The notes under the pieces: generated by a model
Database searches by the model: none
What the model was told of the DNA's origin: nothing
The model's input: only the letters and a program-made list of their open reading frames with translations
Made by a program: the position numbers and the translations under genes
Shown: one piece after another, positions 35,409-47,096 of the stretch
Numbering within the stretch: the stretch's first letter is position 1
Layout of the letters: each line of letters starts with the position of its first letter
Assembly: GCA_950022295.1 (NCBI GenBank)
Contig: OX465597.1
Span: 398,665,016-398,729,015 of the forward strand
Source: Bromus sterilis
Lineage: Eukaryota; Streptophyta; Magnoliopsida; Poales; Poaceae
Length of the DNA stretch: 64,000 bases
Direction of reading: 5' to 3'

Positions 35409-38144
35409 CACCACTGGGCCCATGGGCTGGTTTTAATAAATAAAATGATTTATAATTTCTCTGTGTATGACAGGTAGGTCCCACCTGTCAGTACACTGTT
35501 TTGGATAAGGTTTTGGATAATGCTTATTTATTTAATAAAAGAAAATCTAAAAATTGATTTAAATTGAATAAAACTTTAAAAATCAATATCTTTTAATCCG
35601 TAACTCCGATAAAAATATTTTATACATGAAAATTAATCAGAAAAATATAATGAATACTAATACGCTATCTGTATACCAACCACACTCCATAACGCACCGA
35701 ACATCGAACCGTCCCCCTCCGGACCGTCTGTCCGATGAATTGTCCGGTACTGCAAAGTATCCGGATGAATTTATTCTAAACACGAAAGTTGTTCGGATTG
35801 TTTCAACTAGCATGGTTACACCATCCACATGTTTGTCGGATTTCCACGCCACCTCCGACATGGAACCTTCCCCCTCCAGGCCGTTTGTCGATAATCACCC
35901 GGAGCCGGAAGTTCATCCCCGGATGAATTCCCGCTCCGAGCAATACCCCTTGCACTGCGTTAGAACACCATTCACATTGTGTTTGCCACGTCTTGTATTT
36001 TTATTGCTATTATTGTTGTCTATTTATTGTTTCTTCCACCTCTCTTATTGTCCGGTAGTCCCGATGACCGCTGTCGATGCCCCTAAGATCGACTACTTCG
36101 TCGACGACCCTACCCCTACCGTCGAGCTTCCCGGCAAGCAAAGCCATTCTCTTCCCCAGATATCGCCTATCTTTTCCGTACATTTCTTGCACTAGGCATG
36201 GTTACTGCTGCTGCTACGATTACAATCCTATTCAATTGCATAGCCTGTTTTTGTCGCCCCTTGATGTACCTCCTTTATCCTATGCTTCCTATTATAATTA
36301 TGCATTATTCAGCAGTGAGCCCTGCGCATTGTTAGCTAGGATTAGATAGCGGGCCATGACCACTCAGGGGAGTGACGCGAATACAACTTATTACAACTGC
36401 AGAAGTACGGTACAATGCATACACAGCCTAAGGCCCCCTAGCTCGTCTCTGCCGAGCCACCTTCAAGTGTGAGCTATCAAGGAGTAATCCTTGTACTCCA
36501 CTCGTTGATGACTCTGTATAGTCGCTCTAGGTACCTGAGCACGGTTGTCCTTAAGGTAATAAGTCGGGTGACCTAACGCTGCCCGCGAGCGGTATTGCGT
36601 CGGGAACGATAGGGAGGGTACGACCGACGTTACTGGCGTACTTGGCCCCTGCTCGTATCTCGCGAGAGTTACCAAACCACGAAAGTCGAGCTCTACCAAG
36701 AGCACACGCGAGATAAGGTAAGGAGACGGTTAACCTTGTTGGTAACCGCAGAGACTTGGTGGGACGACAGGGCAGGCACCGATGTACTGGTGGTCCTGAC
36801 TGATGTCGTTGTCCGCGGGTCAGTTAAGTCGAGGCAACGATAACAGTTTTCACGCAGGTTAATTAAAATGCTAAATTGTTCGGCGGATGACTTGAGAGAC
36901 CCGTTGGTCTGTACGTACTACCTTCACGTGGGATAAGGAGTTATGGGTTCCCCTACGTCGTAGTTTGTCCTAAAGCTCTTCAAACGTCAACAGTACTGCG
37001 GCCTGATCGCCGGGAAGCCGTGTTGTCTTATTTTCTGCAACAGGTGTGTTTGGATTTGCTTTTGCTTCACCGGCCAGACTCGCACCGTGCAGGAGCGTGC
37101 AAGGGTGAGGGACCTAGACCCCTTAGCGCATAGGATATAGTCCGGCGGGTGGCCTCTCTGCTGAGCCTAGGATGGGCTGTGATGTGTCAGATAGCCTCGG
37201 TGGGGCGTTCCCTGACAAGGTTCACGTCACCCTGGAGATACGAGCGTGCAGGCTGAACAGTAGTGCACCCCTGCAGGGAGTTTAATCTATTCGAATAGCC
37301 GTGTCCACGGTAACAGGACGATTTATGCCGAAGTTGGATCTTACCACTAAAAACTATTACTATTAAACTGTATGGTTCCGGGTCTTCTTCCTCGCAGGGA
37401 AGTCGAGGAGGGGCACTCGGAGGCATTATTATTATTAATCATTAAAACTTACATTATACAATGCTGCAGCAACTTCTTCTTCATTGTTACTTTATGCTTT
37501 ATATGAACTATTGGTTGTTCTCTTCTTGTTCCACAAGACATCGTCGGAAGATGCTAGTCTTCGATAGGCCTAGCTTCTTACCCTTATTCTGATTTCTACC
37601 TTGCCGTCCACTATATAGAGCCTCCCCTTTCCATTTAATACAAGTGCATAAATGCTTAGTAGCGGACGTAAGACTCGCGGGTATGCTAGATACTCACCTT
37701 TGCTTTATTTTCCCTTTTTGTTTTTGCCTGATCGGCCGCTGCAGTCGACGTTGGAGCGTTGGAGTCCAGGAGCAGGACATCCCCGATGCCGACCACCGCA
37801 ACATGAAGCCCGATGCCTTCTACGACGTCGAGTTCCCCGTTTTCCAGGAGTAGTTTGGAGGTTCCCAGGCAGGAGGCCTCGCCTTTTCGATCTGTTGTTA
37901 TTTGTGCTAGCCTTCTTAAGGCAACCTTGTATTCTTGTGTTTGTACTCAGATACTATTGCTTCCGCTAACTTTTTGCTTTCGAGTTGTTGTAATCGAGCC
38001 CTCGTGGCCCCTGGCTTGTATTAAACAACTTGTATTATTTTATTTGTAGAGTTGTGTTGTGATATCTCATCGTGAGTCCCTAATCTCGATCGTGTACCAT
38101 GCGTGTATGATTACTGTACACGGTCTGATTTTGGGGGCGTCACA
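35409..38144 (+). repeat. Z 5' LTR, part after A
   Basis: Continues Z's LTR and matches 49345-52076. It has the conserved block at 37263-37310, a TATA box ACTATATAGA at 37610-37619 and ends in GGGGGCGTCACA. Frames at 35626-37969 are not conserved as coding between the two LTR copies. Confidence 0.85.
37610..37619 (+). promoter_or_regulatory. TATA box of Z 5' LTR
   Basis: ACTATATAGA followed by a C-rich stretch, in element orientation; the 3' LTR copy near 51546 reads ACTATATACG. Confidence 0.5.
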
Positions 38145-38147
38145 AGT

Positions 38148-38160
38148 TGGTATCAGAGCC
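38148..38160 (+). promoter_or_regulatory. Primer-binding site of Z
   Basis: TGGTATCAGAGCC, 3 bp after the 5' LTR; initiator-methionine tRNA type. It fixes Z's orientation as plus. Confidence 0.88.
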
Positions 38161-40876
38161 GACTGCCTGTAGGACACCCCCTTCCAACTCCTTGGTCGAA
38201 GTCGAGTCTAGTCGTTGCAAAACTACTTTACTAACAGTGTCGTGTGGCTTACCGGCCCACGTCACAAACTGGGTGGTATTAGGATCTTTTACTCTGTATC
38301 TTTACTCTGGGACTCTGATCTCTCTTCTCTTTCGGGTTAAAGATTTTGCTAACTCTGACATAGGTTCTCGTGACTACTTCCTCCCGGAGAGCCCCTCATT
38401 AGAGATGATCGCTTGCTTCACGAGAAGATTCCGAAGATTACTCTCTGATAAAATTCCTGAGACCATATGTGTCGATCACCTTTACAATTCACTGCCACCG
38501 ATAAGTCTGTATGTATAAACACATAAACCTTCCGTTCATCCATTCAATCCCAGTTGCTCTTGTGTTCACAAGATGCATCGAAATACTTTCCTTTGTTTCG
38601 GGAATCCTTTGAGCCTACTACCTTGTAGCTTCTTTTCACCCTGCGGATAATTCCTCACATTTATCGAGGATCTGTTCATCCTAAGTGGTTCCTATGATTC
38701 CCAAAATACTTCGAAATACTATTCGATCTCGCGACAATCCTCGGCAGCCTACTGCTTTGGAGATTCTTCTTACCTGCTTTCTTTATGATTAATCCCATTT
38801 GTCTTGTAGTCTTTGATGACCTCCCTTGGCATTGTCATTCTGGTCTGTTGAATCATAGTGTGTGCTAGTGCACGCAATCATCAGTTGATCCCTATGAATC
38901 CATTCTTCTGGCTCTTGGTAAATCAAACCTTAATTGATTAACCGTCAAGCTTCTATTCAACTTATTCATGTTTGATCGATGTATCTGAATCTGATCCACC
39001 GATATGGAAGTCATAATTCCTTTGTACTCAAGCATCGAATTATTCCGATGCTTCTATCTCCAATGCTTTGGCATTCTTTCTTCTTATGGTTGAGTACCGA
39101 TACTCGCACCAGACACTCTGTACGCCGCCTGACCTTTTTGGTGGATTACTACCTACCGTCCCCTAGTGCCCTAAGTCATTCATGAATTTTCCCTGATATC
39201 AGATGCCTCTGGCGAATGATATCATCTACGCGGTGTCGTCAGCCTTGTGCCTTTGAGCTGGTATCCCTCACTTATGATGTTTGTTGTATGGGTTTCAAAA
39301 TGCCGCGATGGGTTAACCATATGCTTCCCCTAATCTGTATGAACCCAAACTTTTTACTGGTCATACTCTACTGGTGTTATGCCAGATAAAATTTTGAATG
39401 CTACAAATTCATCGTCAGCGAGAAGTGAATGAAAGGCTATGCATTAAATAAGTGGGAGTCGACCCTGAACCTTTGTGTTCATGCCCATGGATACTATGTA
39501 GAACTTATCATGAAAGCTTCTCGTAAAGATAATCAACCCCCCTTGGTATAAATTCTTCTTCACCTATGATCCACCATTCTACCTTCGAGTATTACCCCTG
39601 GTATCTCGAGGATATCATGTCTTTGCACTACATCTTATGAATTGTTTTGAAACAATGCCTATCCCTGCCATAGCCATTTCATGGTTCTGGGTTGTCGTCA
39701 ACCAAGAACACCGCTTACCTTTGGCTCCACCACCCCTTTTTCTTGGTGATGTGGATATTCGATTGCATTTTTCTTGAAACCCCTCGACATAATGTGTCGT
39801 GGTCACCATCAACGTTTTGAATTATCCCATGTGTCTATTGAATTCATGATGAGAAATACCATCCTTCCCCATAGATGAGTTGTGTTATCATCGACAACCT
39901 CCCTTGACTCCCGGCATGCCAATACAAACTTGGTCATGTATATCTTGCTTTACTTTCCCTTGTGAAAGATATACACCTGATACTTGTGTATCATCACAAT
40001 TTCATTTCCATTGGTCTGTTTAACCTTTCTTTTAATATAAATTATCGGAGCAGTGATAATTCCCTGCTTATGTAAACACTTCGGTGTACTACTTTGTTCG
40101 CACAACCTGTTACTATTGTTGTTGACTTTTCGGTGACCACCGATGGAAAAGAACCTTGTCAATTGGTCTGCCTCGTCTTAACGAGCAGGAAAATGGTTCT
40201 CTGTGTCCCTCGCCCTTGCCACCGATGTTGTTACCGACATAGCTAACAAGTTGTTCTCTGACTTACCTTGCGACTTGATCGCATTGTTTGTCACCACCCT
40301 TCTTGTTCAATGTGGGCCCATAACCCAGAGTTCCACAGGATCGAAACCTGACTCTCTTATACCTTTCTGTTCTCGAGGTTATTCCTCTTGCTTGACCTCG
40401 TAGGAAATTCACGAGTCCTCTATCTTGTGATATTCAGTTCGATATCAGACTCGGTGCTTATACCTGATGCTCTTGACCCCTTTTCATCCTCCGTTATCAT
40501 CGTCGAATGCTTGCGTATCCGCTTAAAAACTTCTCATGCCTTCTTTTGTTTCTCTCGATGTATCTCCGTGAGTTTAACTTGTGAGGTACTTTGTATCCCA
40601 TTCCCTTGGACAACCCCGGTTGATTAACCTAGTGTCGATTCAACCCCCTAAGTGTCCCCTCCTAGCCTATCCGTAGGTACGATGAAGACCCTAAAAGAAG
40701 GAAGACAACTCATCGAGATGCACTAATGCAGAGAAAGGAAGACATCAACGAGAAGGATTAACTTCTATGAGAAGGACAACAAGCATAAGAAGACTCGTTA
40801 GAATACGAAACCGAAACCTTACCCCTTACCCTACTTTTAATTCCCGGGACGAGAATTCTTTGTAGTGGTGGATATT
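38161..40876 (+). other. Z interior, non-coding
   Basis: About 2.7 kb with no frame above 125 codons and no motif of gag, protease, RT, RNase H or integrase on either strand. It ends in GAGAATTCTTTGTAGTGG then TGGATATT before the 3' LTR, a degraded polypurine tract. It may be a truly non-coding LARD interior or pol decayed beyond recognition; I cannot separate these by eye. Confidence 0.65.
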
Positions 40877-41827
40877 TGTAACACCCCGGGTGTCACACAC
40901 CAGTAAACCATTGTTTGAGTAATTTAAAAATTCTTTAGCAAGTCATTAATATCCCTTGGATCATGCATGAGGTCAAATTCAACTTCCATTTGGGTTGTCA
41001 AAACAAAGTGGAAATAAAAATTAATCCAAAAAATTTGCAACCACTTTTATTAAATTCCTAAAAGTCAGTAGGTCATAATAAAATTAGAAGTGGTATTTTA
41101 TTACAATGTTTAAATATTTTAAACAAATCAAACCGTAGCAAAAACAGCCACCTTTGTTCCATTTTAAATAAATCCAAAATGCAAATGATTTTATTTTGGA
41201 ACCAAACTTTTTATGGTGGTGTTGTAATATATCAGAGCAATATTGGAGCAAGTTCCATATTTTATAAAATTGAAGAGAAAACAAAACAAATACAAATATA
41301 AAAGAAAAATAAAAGAAAACAAAGGAAATAAGAGAACCTATCTACCACGCATGGGCAAAACCCCTCACCCCCACTGAAACCGGCCCACCCCCTCCCCACT
41401 GGCCCAAGCCCACCCGGGCTCTATCCCCTTCCCTTCCACTAGTCTCCCCCATGCGTGGCTTGCATCTGAGCCGGCCATGGACGCAGCCATCGCCGTGAAG
41501 GCCATCCACGGCGGCCCGGCGAGGATAAGGATGACCTATGCGCCCTTGGAACCCTAGCTCCCCCTTGCTCCTCTCCTTGTCATGTTTACCTCTCAGGTCC
41601 TGGCGCACCCGAGCAACGTCGCCCGCGCCGTCTTCCCCACCGGCCTCTCCGTTGTGACCACTGGGGCCTCCGGCCACCCCGAGCCACGCCTTGATGTACG
41701 GGAGCCCGCTGGTGCTCGTCCCCTTCGACCAAGCACGTCAATTTGGTGGCCAGACCGCGTCAACGTCGCCATAAAAAACTGCCCCCGCCACGGCCACCGC
41801 GCCGCCGCCGCTCGCACTGCTCGCCCC
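40877..41827 (+). repeat. Z 3' LTR, first part
   Basis: Begins TGTAACACCCCGGGTG and matches the start of the 5' LTR at 1965. It stops at GCCCC, the TSD of D. Confidence 0.88.
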
Positions 41828-43393
41828 TGATGTCTACGCACGCTTCTATTCTTGTAGACTATGTTGGGCCTCCAAGCGCAGAGGTTTGTAGGACAGCAGC
41901 AATTTCCCTCAAGTGGATGACCTAAGGTTTATCGAACTCAGGGAAGTAGAGGTTGAAGATGGTCTCTCTCAAGCAACCCTGCAATTAAGATACAAGAAGT
42001 CTCTTGTGTCCCCAACACACCTAGTACAACTAGGAGTTGTATAGGTGCACTAGTTTGGCGAAGAGATGGTAAAATATGGATGATAGGTGTGATAAAACGA
42101 AGTAATATAAATCTGTAATAAAAAGTGCAGCAAAGAAACAAATAACAAAAGTGAGTGCAAACGGTGTAACAATGGTGGAAACAAGGCCTAGGCTTCATAC
42201 TTTCACTAGTGGCAACTCCCAACAACATTAACATAGTCGAATCACATGATATTTCCCATACAACATGCAATGGAGACGTACTCGGAGATCATTCCTTTGT
42301 GGTCAAGAGAGGACGAGAATTGTGTAGGGCTACAAAAGCACACCTCAAAGTTTGTAGTTCTCAATCTATGGATTTCCCAATGTCACCGCGTCCATCCAAA
42401 GAGAGTACCACAATCACCACTACATATCTAAAGGATAGTCAAAGACAAGCACCAAAAGACTCTCAATCTTCAATCCACACACAAAAGAGGAAATCACTCA
42501 TGAAAATATTCTTCTAATCCATATGTAATAGACCAGCTGTCACCATGGTCTCGGGGATTATACTAGATAAGATCAAGTGAGTACATCAAATCCAATACAT
42601 AGAAGAAGGGGAAACATCATGGGATCACCCTAGATTAACATAGCCTATGATCAAAACGAAGATCACATCATGGGAGAGAGAGAAACCACATAGATCAAGA
42701 TACAAGCCTTAGCCCCGAGGGAAACTACTCACACATGGATATGGTGAGAGAGAGAGAATTGTTGATGGAGAGGTGCAGCCCGGAAGAGATGAAGGAGACG
42801 GCGACGGCGGCGGCCACGGACACGGCCCTTGGGGGCAGCGGCCCTTTCCCCCCTTCTTCTTCCTTGGAGATGGTGCTGGTTTGTAGATGTATCTCCCCCT
42901 CAAGACGGTTGCCAAGGGGAAGGAATTTTCGTGGTGCCCTTTGACCTAGGTTTCCTCTCTTTATATAGACTCTCGGATTCCTGTCATCCGGATTACGCTC
43001 GGGGTTTCTGAAGCCTCCAAACTCCGATTGGGCCGAATTTTATGTCTAAATCTACCGGAAAAAAATTCCCTACAACTTTGTAGTTTTAAGGTTTTCCGTT
43101 TGAGGCCGTCTTCTAGCGTTTCCGAGGCGATCTTTAAAACCTGTCTGGCGGGGACAGATTTCGGGAGAGTTAGAGTCCAACTCCTACAAGGCTCCTTTTT
43201 GTGATTTTTCCTTTATCCAAGTAATTCCTACACATAAAGTACAAAAACAAGAACTTGTGCACTCTTGCAACCATTAATAGGTTACTTCCAAAATATGTTA
43301 TAAAAAGATATGAAAGTGTATCAAAAGCATAGCAATATCACACAAAACATGCAGGGAGCAAGCAGAAATTATAGATACGTTTGGGACGTATCA
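41828..43393 (-). repeat. D 3' LTR
   Basis: 1566 bp. In element sense it carries TCTATATAAAG (42959-42969), a TATA box that the 5' LTR lacks. Compared with the 5' LTR there are several small indels, for example a segment near 41882-41915 missing at 47150. Confidence 0.88.
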
Positions 43394-43407
43394 ACATCCC
43401 CAAGCTT
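43394..43407 (-). promoter_or_regulatory. Polypurine tract of D
   Basis: Minus-strand AAGCTTGGGGATGT adjoining the 3' LTR. The core AAGCTTGGGG recurs three more times inside D. Confidence 0.75.
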
Positions 43408-46205
43408 AATTCCTGCTCGTCCTCAATTAGGTAAATGATAACAAGCATAATTTCTGTGGTGACATGCCACACAAACATATAAGGACTTTTAAGTAAAGCA
43501 ATCAAAGCATGCAATTCAATTCAAGTCTTAACAAGCAAGAGTCTATATTAGCATTGACACAAGCAACAAAAGAACAAAGGGTGCAAGAGCTCTCGCTGTC
43601 CGTGACTCGAATGTCTCCAAATGGTGTTTGCGTGCAAGAAAGGGGATAGGGAATATGAGATGAAAAAATATTTTTGTTGAGAACTCAATCTACTAAAGTT
43701 TCACACTCGGTCTTCTTTGGAATCTTATCTTGACTCGTCCCCAGACCACTTGCCAGGTACAAGTCAATTTGATCCACTCCTTTTCGATATTTTGAGCACT
43801 CATGCAATGGATGAGCGTAAGCACGAGAGTTGACACTTTGGATTGTAAAGAGAGAAAAGGTGGAGGAGGAAGACAAAAATGGTGTGAAAGGCTCACATCA
43901 ATGAGGACAATCATAGGCGAGAGAAAGCCAAATGATAGATATGATGTGAGGAGTAGGGATTGTCATGCAACGGATGCACATATGAGCTAAGGTAAGCTCT
44001 CCAATGGAACTAGTGGGGTTGCATCCAACTTTCTTGCTCAAGAAGACCTAGATCTCATTTGAGGAGGCTCATCATTGGAATATACAAGCCAAGTTCTATA
44101 GTGTGAAGGTCGCCACATAGCTATATGCATGAATGATAATCTCTATGGAGTACAAGATATAAGATGGAGTATGAGTGTGATCTCTCAAAAGGAATAGTAG
44201 TGTGCCCCTTCTCTCTTTTTTTTCTTTTTCTATTTTTTCTATTTTTTTGTATTTTTTGGTGGCCTCAATGACTCTTTCTATTTAACTCTCATTTGTCCTG
44301 TTTGGGATCTTTTGATTTTGTCCTCTTTGGAATCTTTTCCTCACTTTAGGGGAAACACTCTATATATTACAAGAAGTATAGAAGATCTTTCACACTTTAC
44401 AAAAGTACTCAAATCATAAAGAAGATGTAACTATCATGATGTATGCAATGTATGCCGCTGCCAGTGTAGCAGGAACATGTATGACATGAAGATCAAGTCA
44501 TGAAGAGGTGGATGTTGCATGGAAATATATCTCGGAAAGGTTATGGAAATGCCTTGATAGGTAGGTATGGTGGCTGTTTTGAGGAAATATATAAGGAGGT
44601 TTATGATGACAGAGCGTATCATGCCAAGGGTTTGGATGTACCGGCGAAGGTGGACGCCAACTCTCGGAGTGAGAAGGAGGCAATGCACGGCACGGGAGAG
44701 GCTAGCAAAATATGGGAAGGTGGAAGTGTCAACTTTCAATACTTACATTAGTCCGAAGAACTCATGCACTTATTATCGGTAACTCTCAATCTAATAAGGA
44801 GGTTCACAAAGAGACAAGTACCCCGAGGAGGAGTGTATGGGGTTTTGGTTATCCTTGCGCATCCTCGACTCATGGTACGTGAGTGTACTCTAATATCCGA
44901 TCCCTCCAAAGATTAGTGATCCATCTAGTAGCTAGAGTTCTCAACTAGTTTTGTAGGTTTTTGAAAATAGACACGGATTTCCCAAAATACGACACCTATC
45001 ACTAATAGGCTAGAGCTCTTGACACCAAAAGTTCAAACATTAATCACATGAATACCTCAAAACCATTGCAAGTTACTACTAAAATTAAATAGCAACCTTA
45101 ATTACCTACTTTCAAGACAGGACACAACTCAGTGCAACAACCAACTCTCTTAAAAAGATAAACATGAAAATTAAAGAGAGTTCCAGCAACAAACTAAACA
45201 AAAGCCAAGGCTCTTGCTAAAGACAAACTAAAACTAAAACTAAACATGGTAGTAGCTATGAAAAGGTAAAGAACACACAACAGAGAAAGATAGGCATGAA
45301 AATTTCTATGATGTGTTCTAGATTTTGAAAGTGGAGTGTGTTTCTCTCCCACACAAAGTAAGACGGGATCTAACTTGTTATGAACAGCAAGCAAAGCTAA
45401 AGAAAACTAAAAATAAAACCTAAGAGCGAGACGCTCCAAGCATAGCACATAACACATGAAGTGATAAAAATATAGTGAGACGAAGGACGAACTGATGATT
45501 GTTGATGGAGAAGGGGATGCACGAGGGCATCCCCAAGCTTAGACGCTTGAGTCCCCTTGAATATTTGTTGGGGATGCATGGGGGCATCCCCAAGCTTGAG
45601 TGCTTGACACTCCCGAATCTTCTTTCATCATCTTCCATCGCACACTTGAAAACTCCCTTCATACATAACTCATCATAAGCTGATTAGAGAGGTTAGTACT
45701 CTTAATAAATAAATAAAATCCACTGGATATAAAGATATTATTGAAGAGCTACTGTTTCTCAAGATTTCCAAAAAGTTTTTGCAAAGAAAAAACAAGCTTA
45801 AGTTTTGCAAAAGTTAGGAGAGACAAAACGTGGCAGAATCTGTGAAAAACAGAACAGCAGGTAGTAAAGAATTTTTTAGGGGTACTTCTGCAACTCGAAT
45901 CAAAAAACTCAGAACAGACGCTCGAAAGTCAATTGTATGGAGCACGCTGTCAAAAAAATTCAGATCAAACAGATGATCTGGTGATTTTAGGATAATTTTT
46001 CCGTCCAAGGACAGAATCTGTATTCTGGACAGCATGTCACAACTTTTGAACATTCTTGCAATCGGAGGCTAGACTTGGCACAAAGATTGAAAATAAAGAT
46101 ACAATGTTGTTTCTACAGTAGTAACAATCATCAAGACCACTAAAAACTGAAAGTAAAAAAACACAAACTAAAGATAACAAGGGTTGTCTCCCTAGAGCTC
46201 TTTCT
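43408..46205 (-). other. D interior, non-coding part
   Basis: 2.8 kb without supportable coding. It has a T-rich tract (44215-44260, plus strand) and two perfect 8-bp-stem hairpins GGGGATGC/GCATCCCC at 45513-45534 and 45570-45591. Each runs directly into a copy of the PPT core (45531-45540, 45588-45597). Short frames at 44434-44782 are on both strands and have no recognisable motif. Confidence 0.6.
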
Positions 46206-46988
46206 TTATAGCCATAAAGATAGGCTTAAGAATTTAATGATGCTCTCATAGGAATAAGGAATAAGAGTTGAAGAACAAAAGAGAGCATCAAGAAGCAAAT
46301 AACAAACACATTTAAGTCTAACTTGTTTCCTATGCAAAGGGATCTTGTAGAGGAAAAACTCATTGAAGCATAAAGATATTAGCATAGGAAGGCAAAATAA
46401 GTGCAACTTCAAAGCCTTCAACATAAAGAGAGGGAAATTGATATTATTGAAATATCTATAAGAATATGTTCCCTTCTCATAATAATTTCCAGTAGGATCA
46501 TGAATAAACTCAACAATATAAGCACATAACGCATTGTTACCATGATCCACATGCATAGAAAATTTGTTACTCTCCACATAAGCAAAATCCTTCTCATTAG
46601 TAATAGTGGGAGCAAACTCAAGAAAATAGCTATCACATGAATCATTCTTATCATGATACACTTCCAAACATTCATTCATTATAGCATAAGTGTCATCAAA
46701 ATAGTCATCATAGATAGGAGGCAAAGTATCATCAAAATAACTTTCCTCATCAAAACTTGGGGGGCTAAAAAGATCATCTTCATCAAACGTAGCATCCCCA
46801 AGCTTATAGCTTTGCATATCATTAGCATCAAAAGTATTCAAAGAAGACATGCAAATAACATTACTACTATCACGAGTGTTGTGCAAATAATAAAGCTCCA
46901 TAGGCTTTTTTATCTCCTCAAACACTTCATGTCCTAACTCAAGATAGAGCTCATAAAGCTCTCTCATAATTTTTTTGTTGTTTTCCAT
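46206..46988 (-). CDS. 260-aa protein of unknown function in the gag position of D
   Basis: ATG at 46986-46988, 108 bp inside the 5' LTR and just after the PBS, where gag would normally start. Residues 1-35 are charged and helical (IMRELYELYLELGHEVF). Residues 50-125 are very acidic, with an aromatic, aspartate-rich run (PPSFDEESYFDDTLPPIYDD). Residues 185-215 and 226-244 are hydrophobic and could be membrane segments, separated by a basic stretch (HRKQVRLKC). No gag, zinc knuckle, protease, RT or envelope motif is present. I recall similar unnamed proteins in other Triticeae repeats, so it may be a conserved accessory ORF. The frame is intact although D's LTRs have diverged by a few percent. 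Function unknown. Confidence 0.7.
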   Translation of the reverse strand: MENNKKIMRELYELYLELGHEVFEEIKKPMELYYLHNTRDSSNVICMSSLNTFDANDMQSYKLGDATFDEDDLFSPPSFDEESYFDDTLPPIYDDYFDDTYAIMNECLEVYHDKNDSCDSYFLEFAPTITNEKDFAYVESNKFSMHVDHGNNALCAYIVEFIHDPTGNYYEKGTYSYRYFNNINFPLFMLKALKLHLFCLPMLISLCFNEFFLYKIPLHRKQVRLKCVCYLLLDALFCSSTLIPYSYESIIKFLSLSLWL

Positions 46989-47070
46989 AAAACCTAACTA
47001 GTGAAAATAAAAACAAGTAACAAAAAGATTTAATTGCAAGATCTAAAGATATACCTTCAAGCACTCACCT

Positions 47071-47087
47071 CCCCGGCAACGGCGCCA
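47071..47087 (-). promoter_or_regulatory. Primer-binding site of D
   Basis: Minus-strand TGGCGCCGTTGCCGGGG, 9 bp from the 5' LTR. This is the Athila/Tat type of PBS, usually assigned to tRNA-Asp. Confidence 0.85.
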
Positions 47088-47096
47088 GAAATAGCT

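Noticed and set aside
35626..36195. 189-codon plus-strand frame in Z's LTR
   Set aside because: In the copy at 49626-50130 the frame is broken into two; no motif and no start context that would support a gene.
44434..44782. Pair of about 100-codon frames on opposite strands in D
   Set aside because: No motif, overlapping on both strands and no second copy to test; most likely chance.
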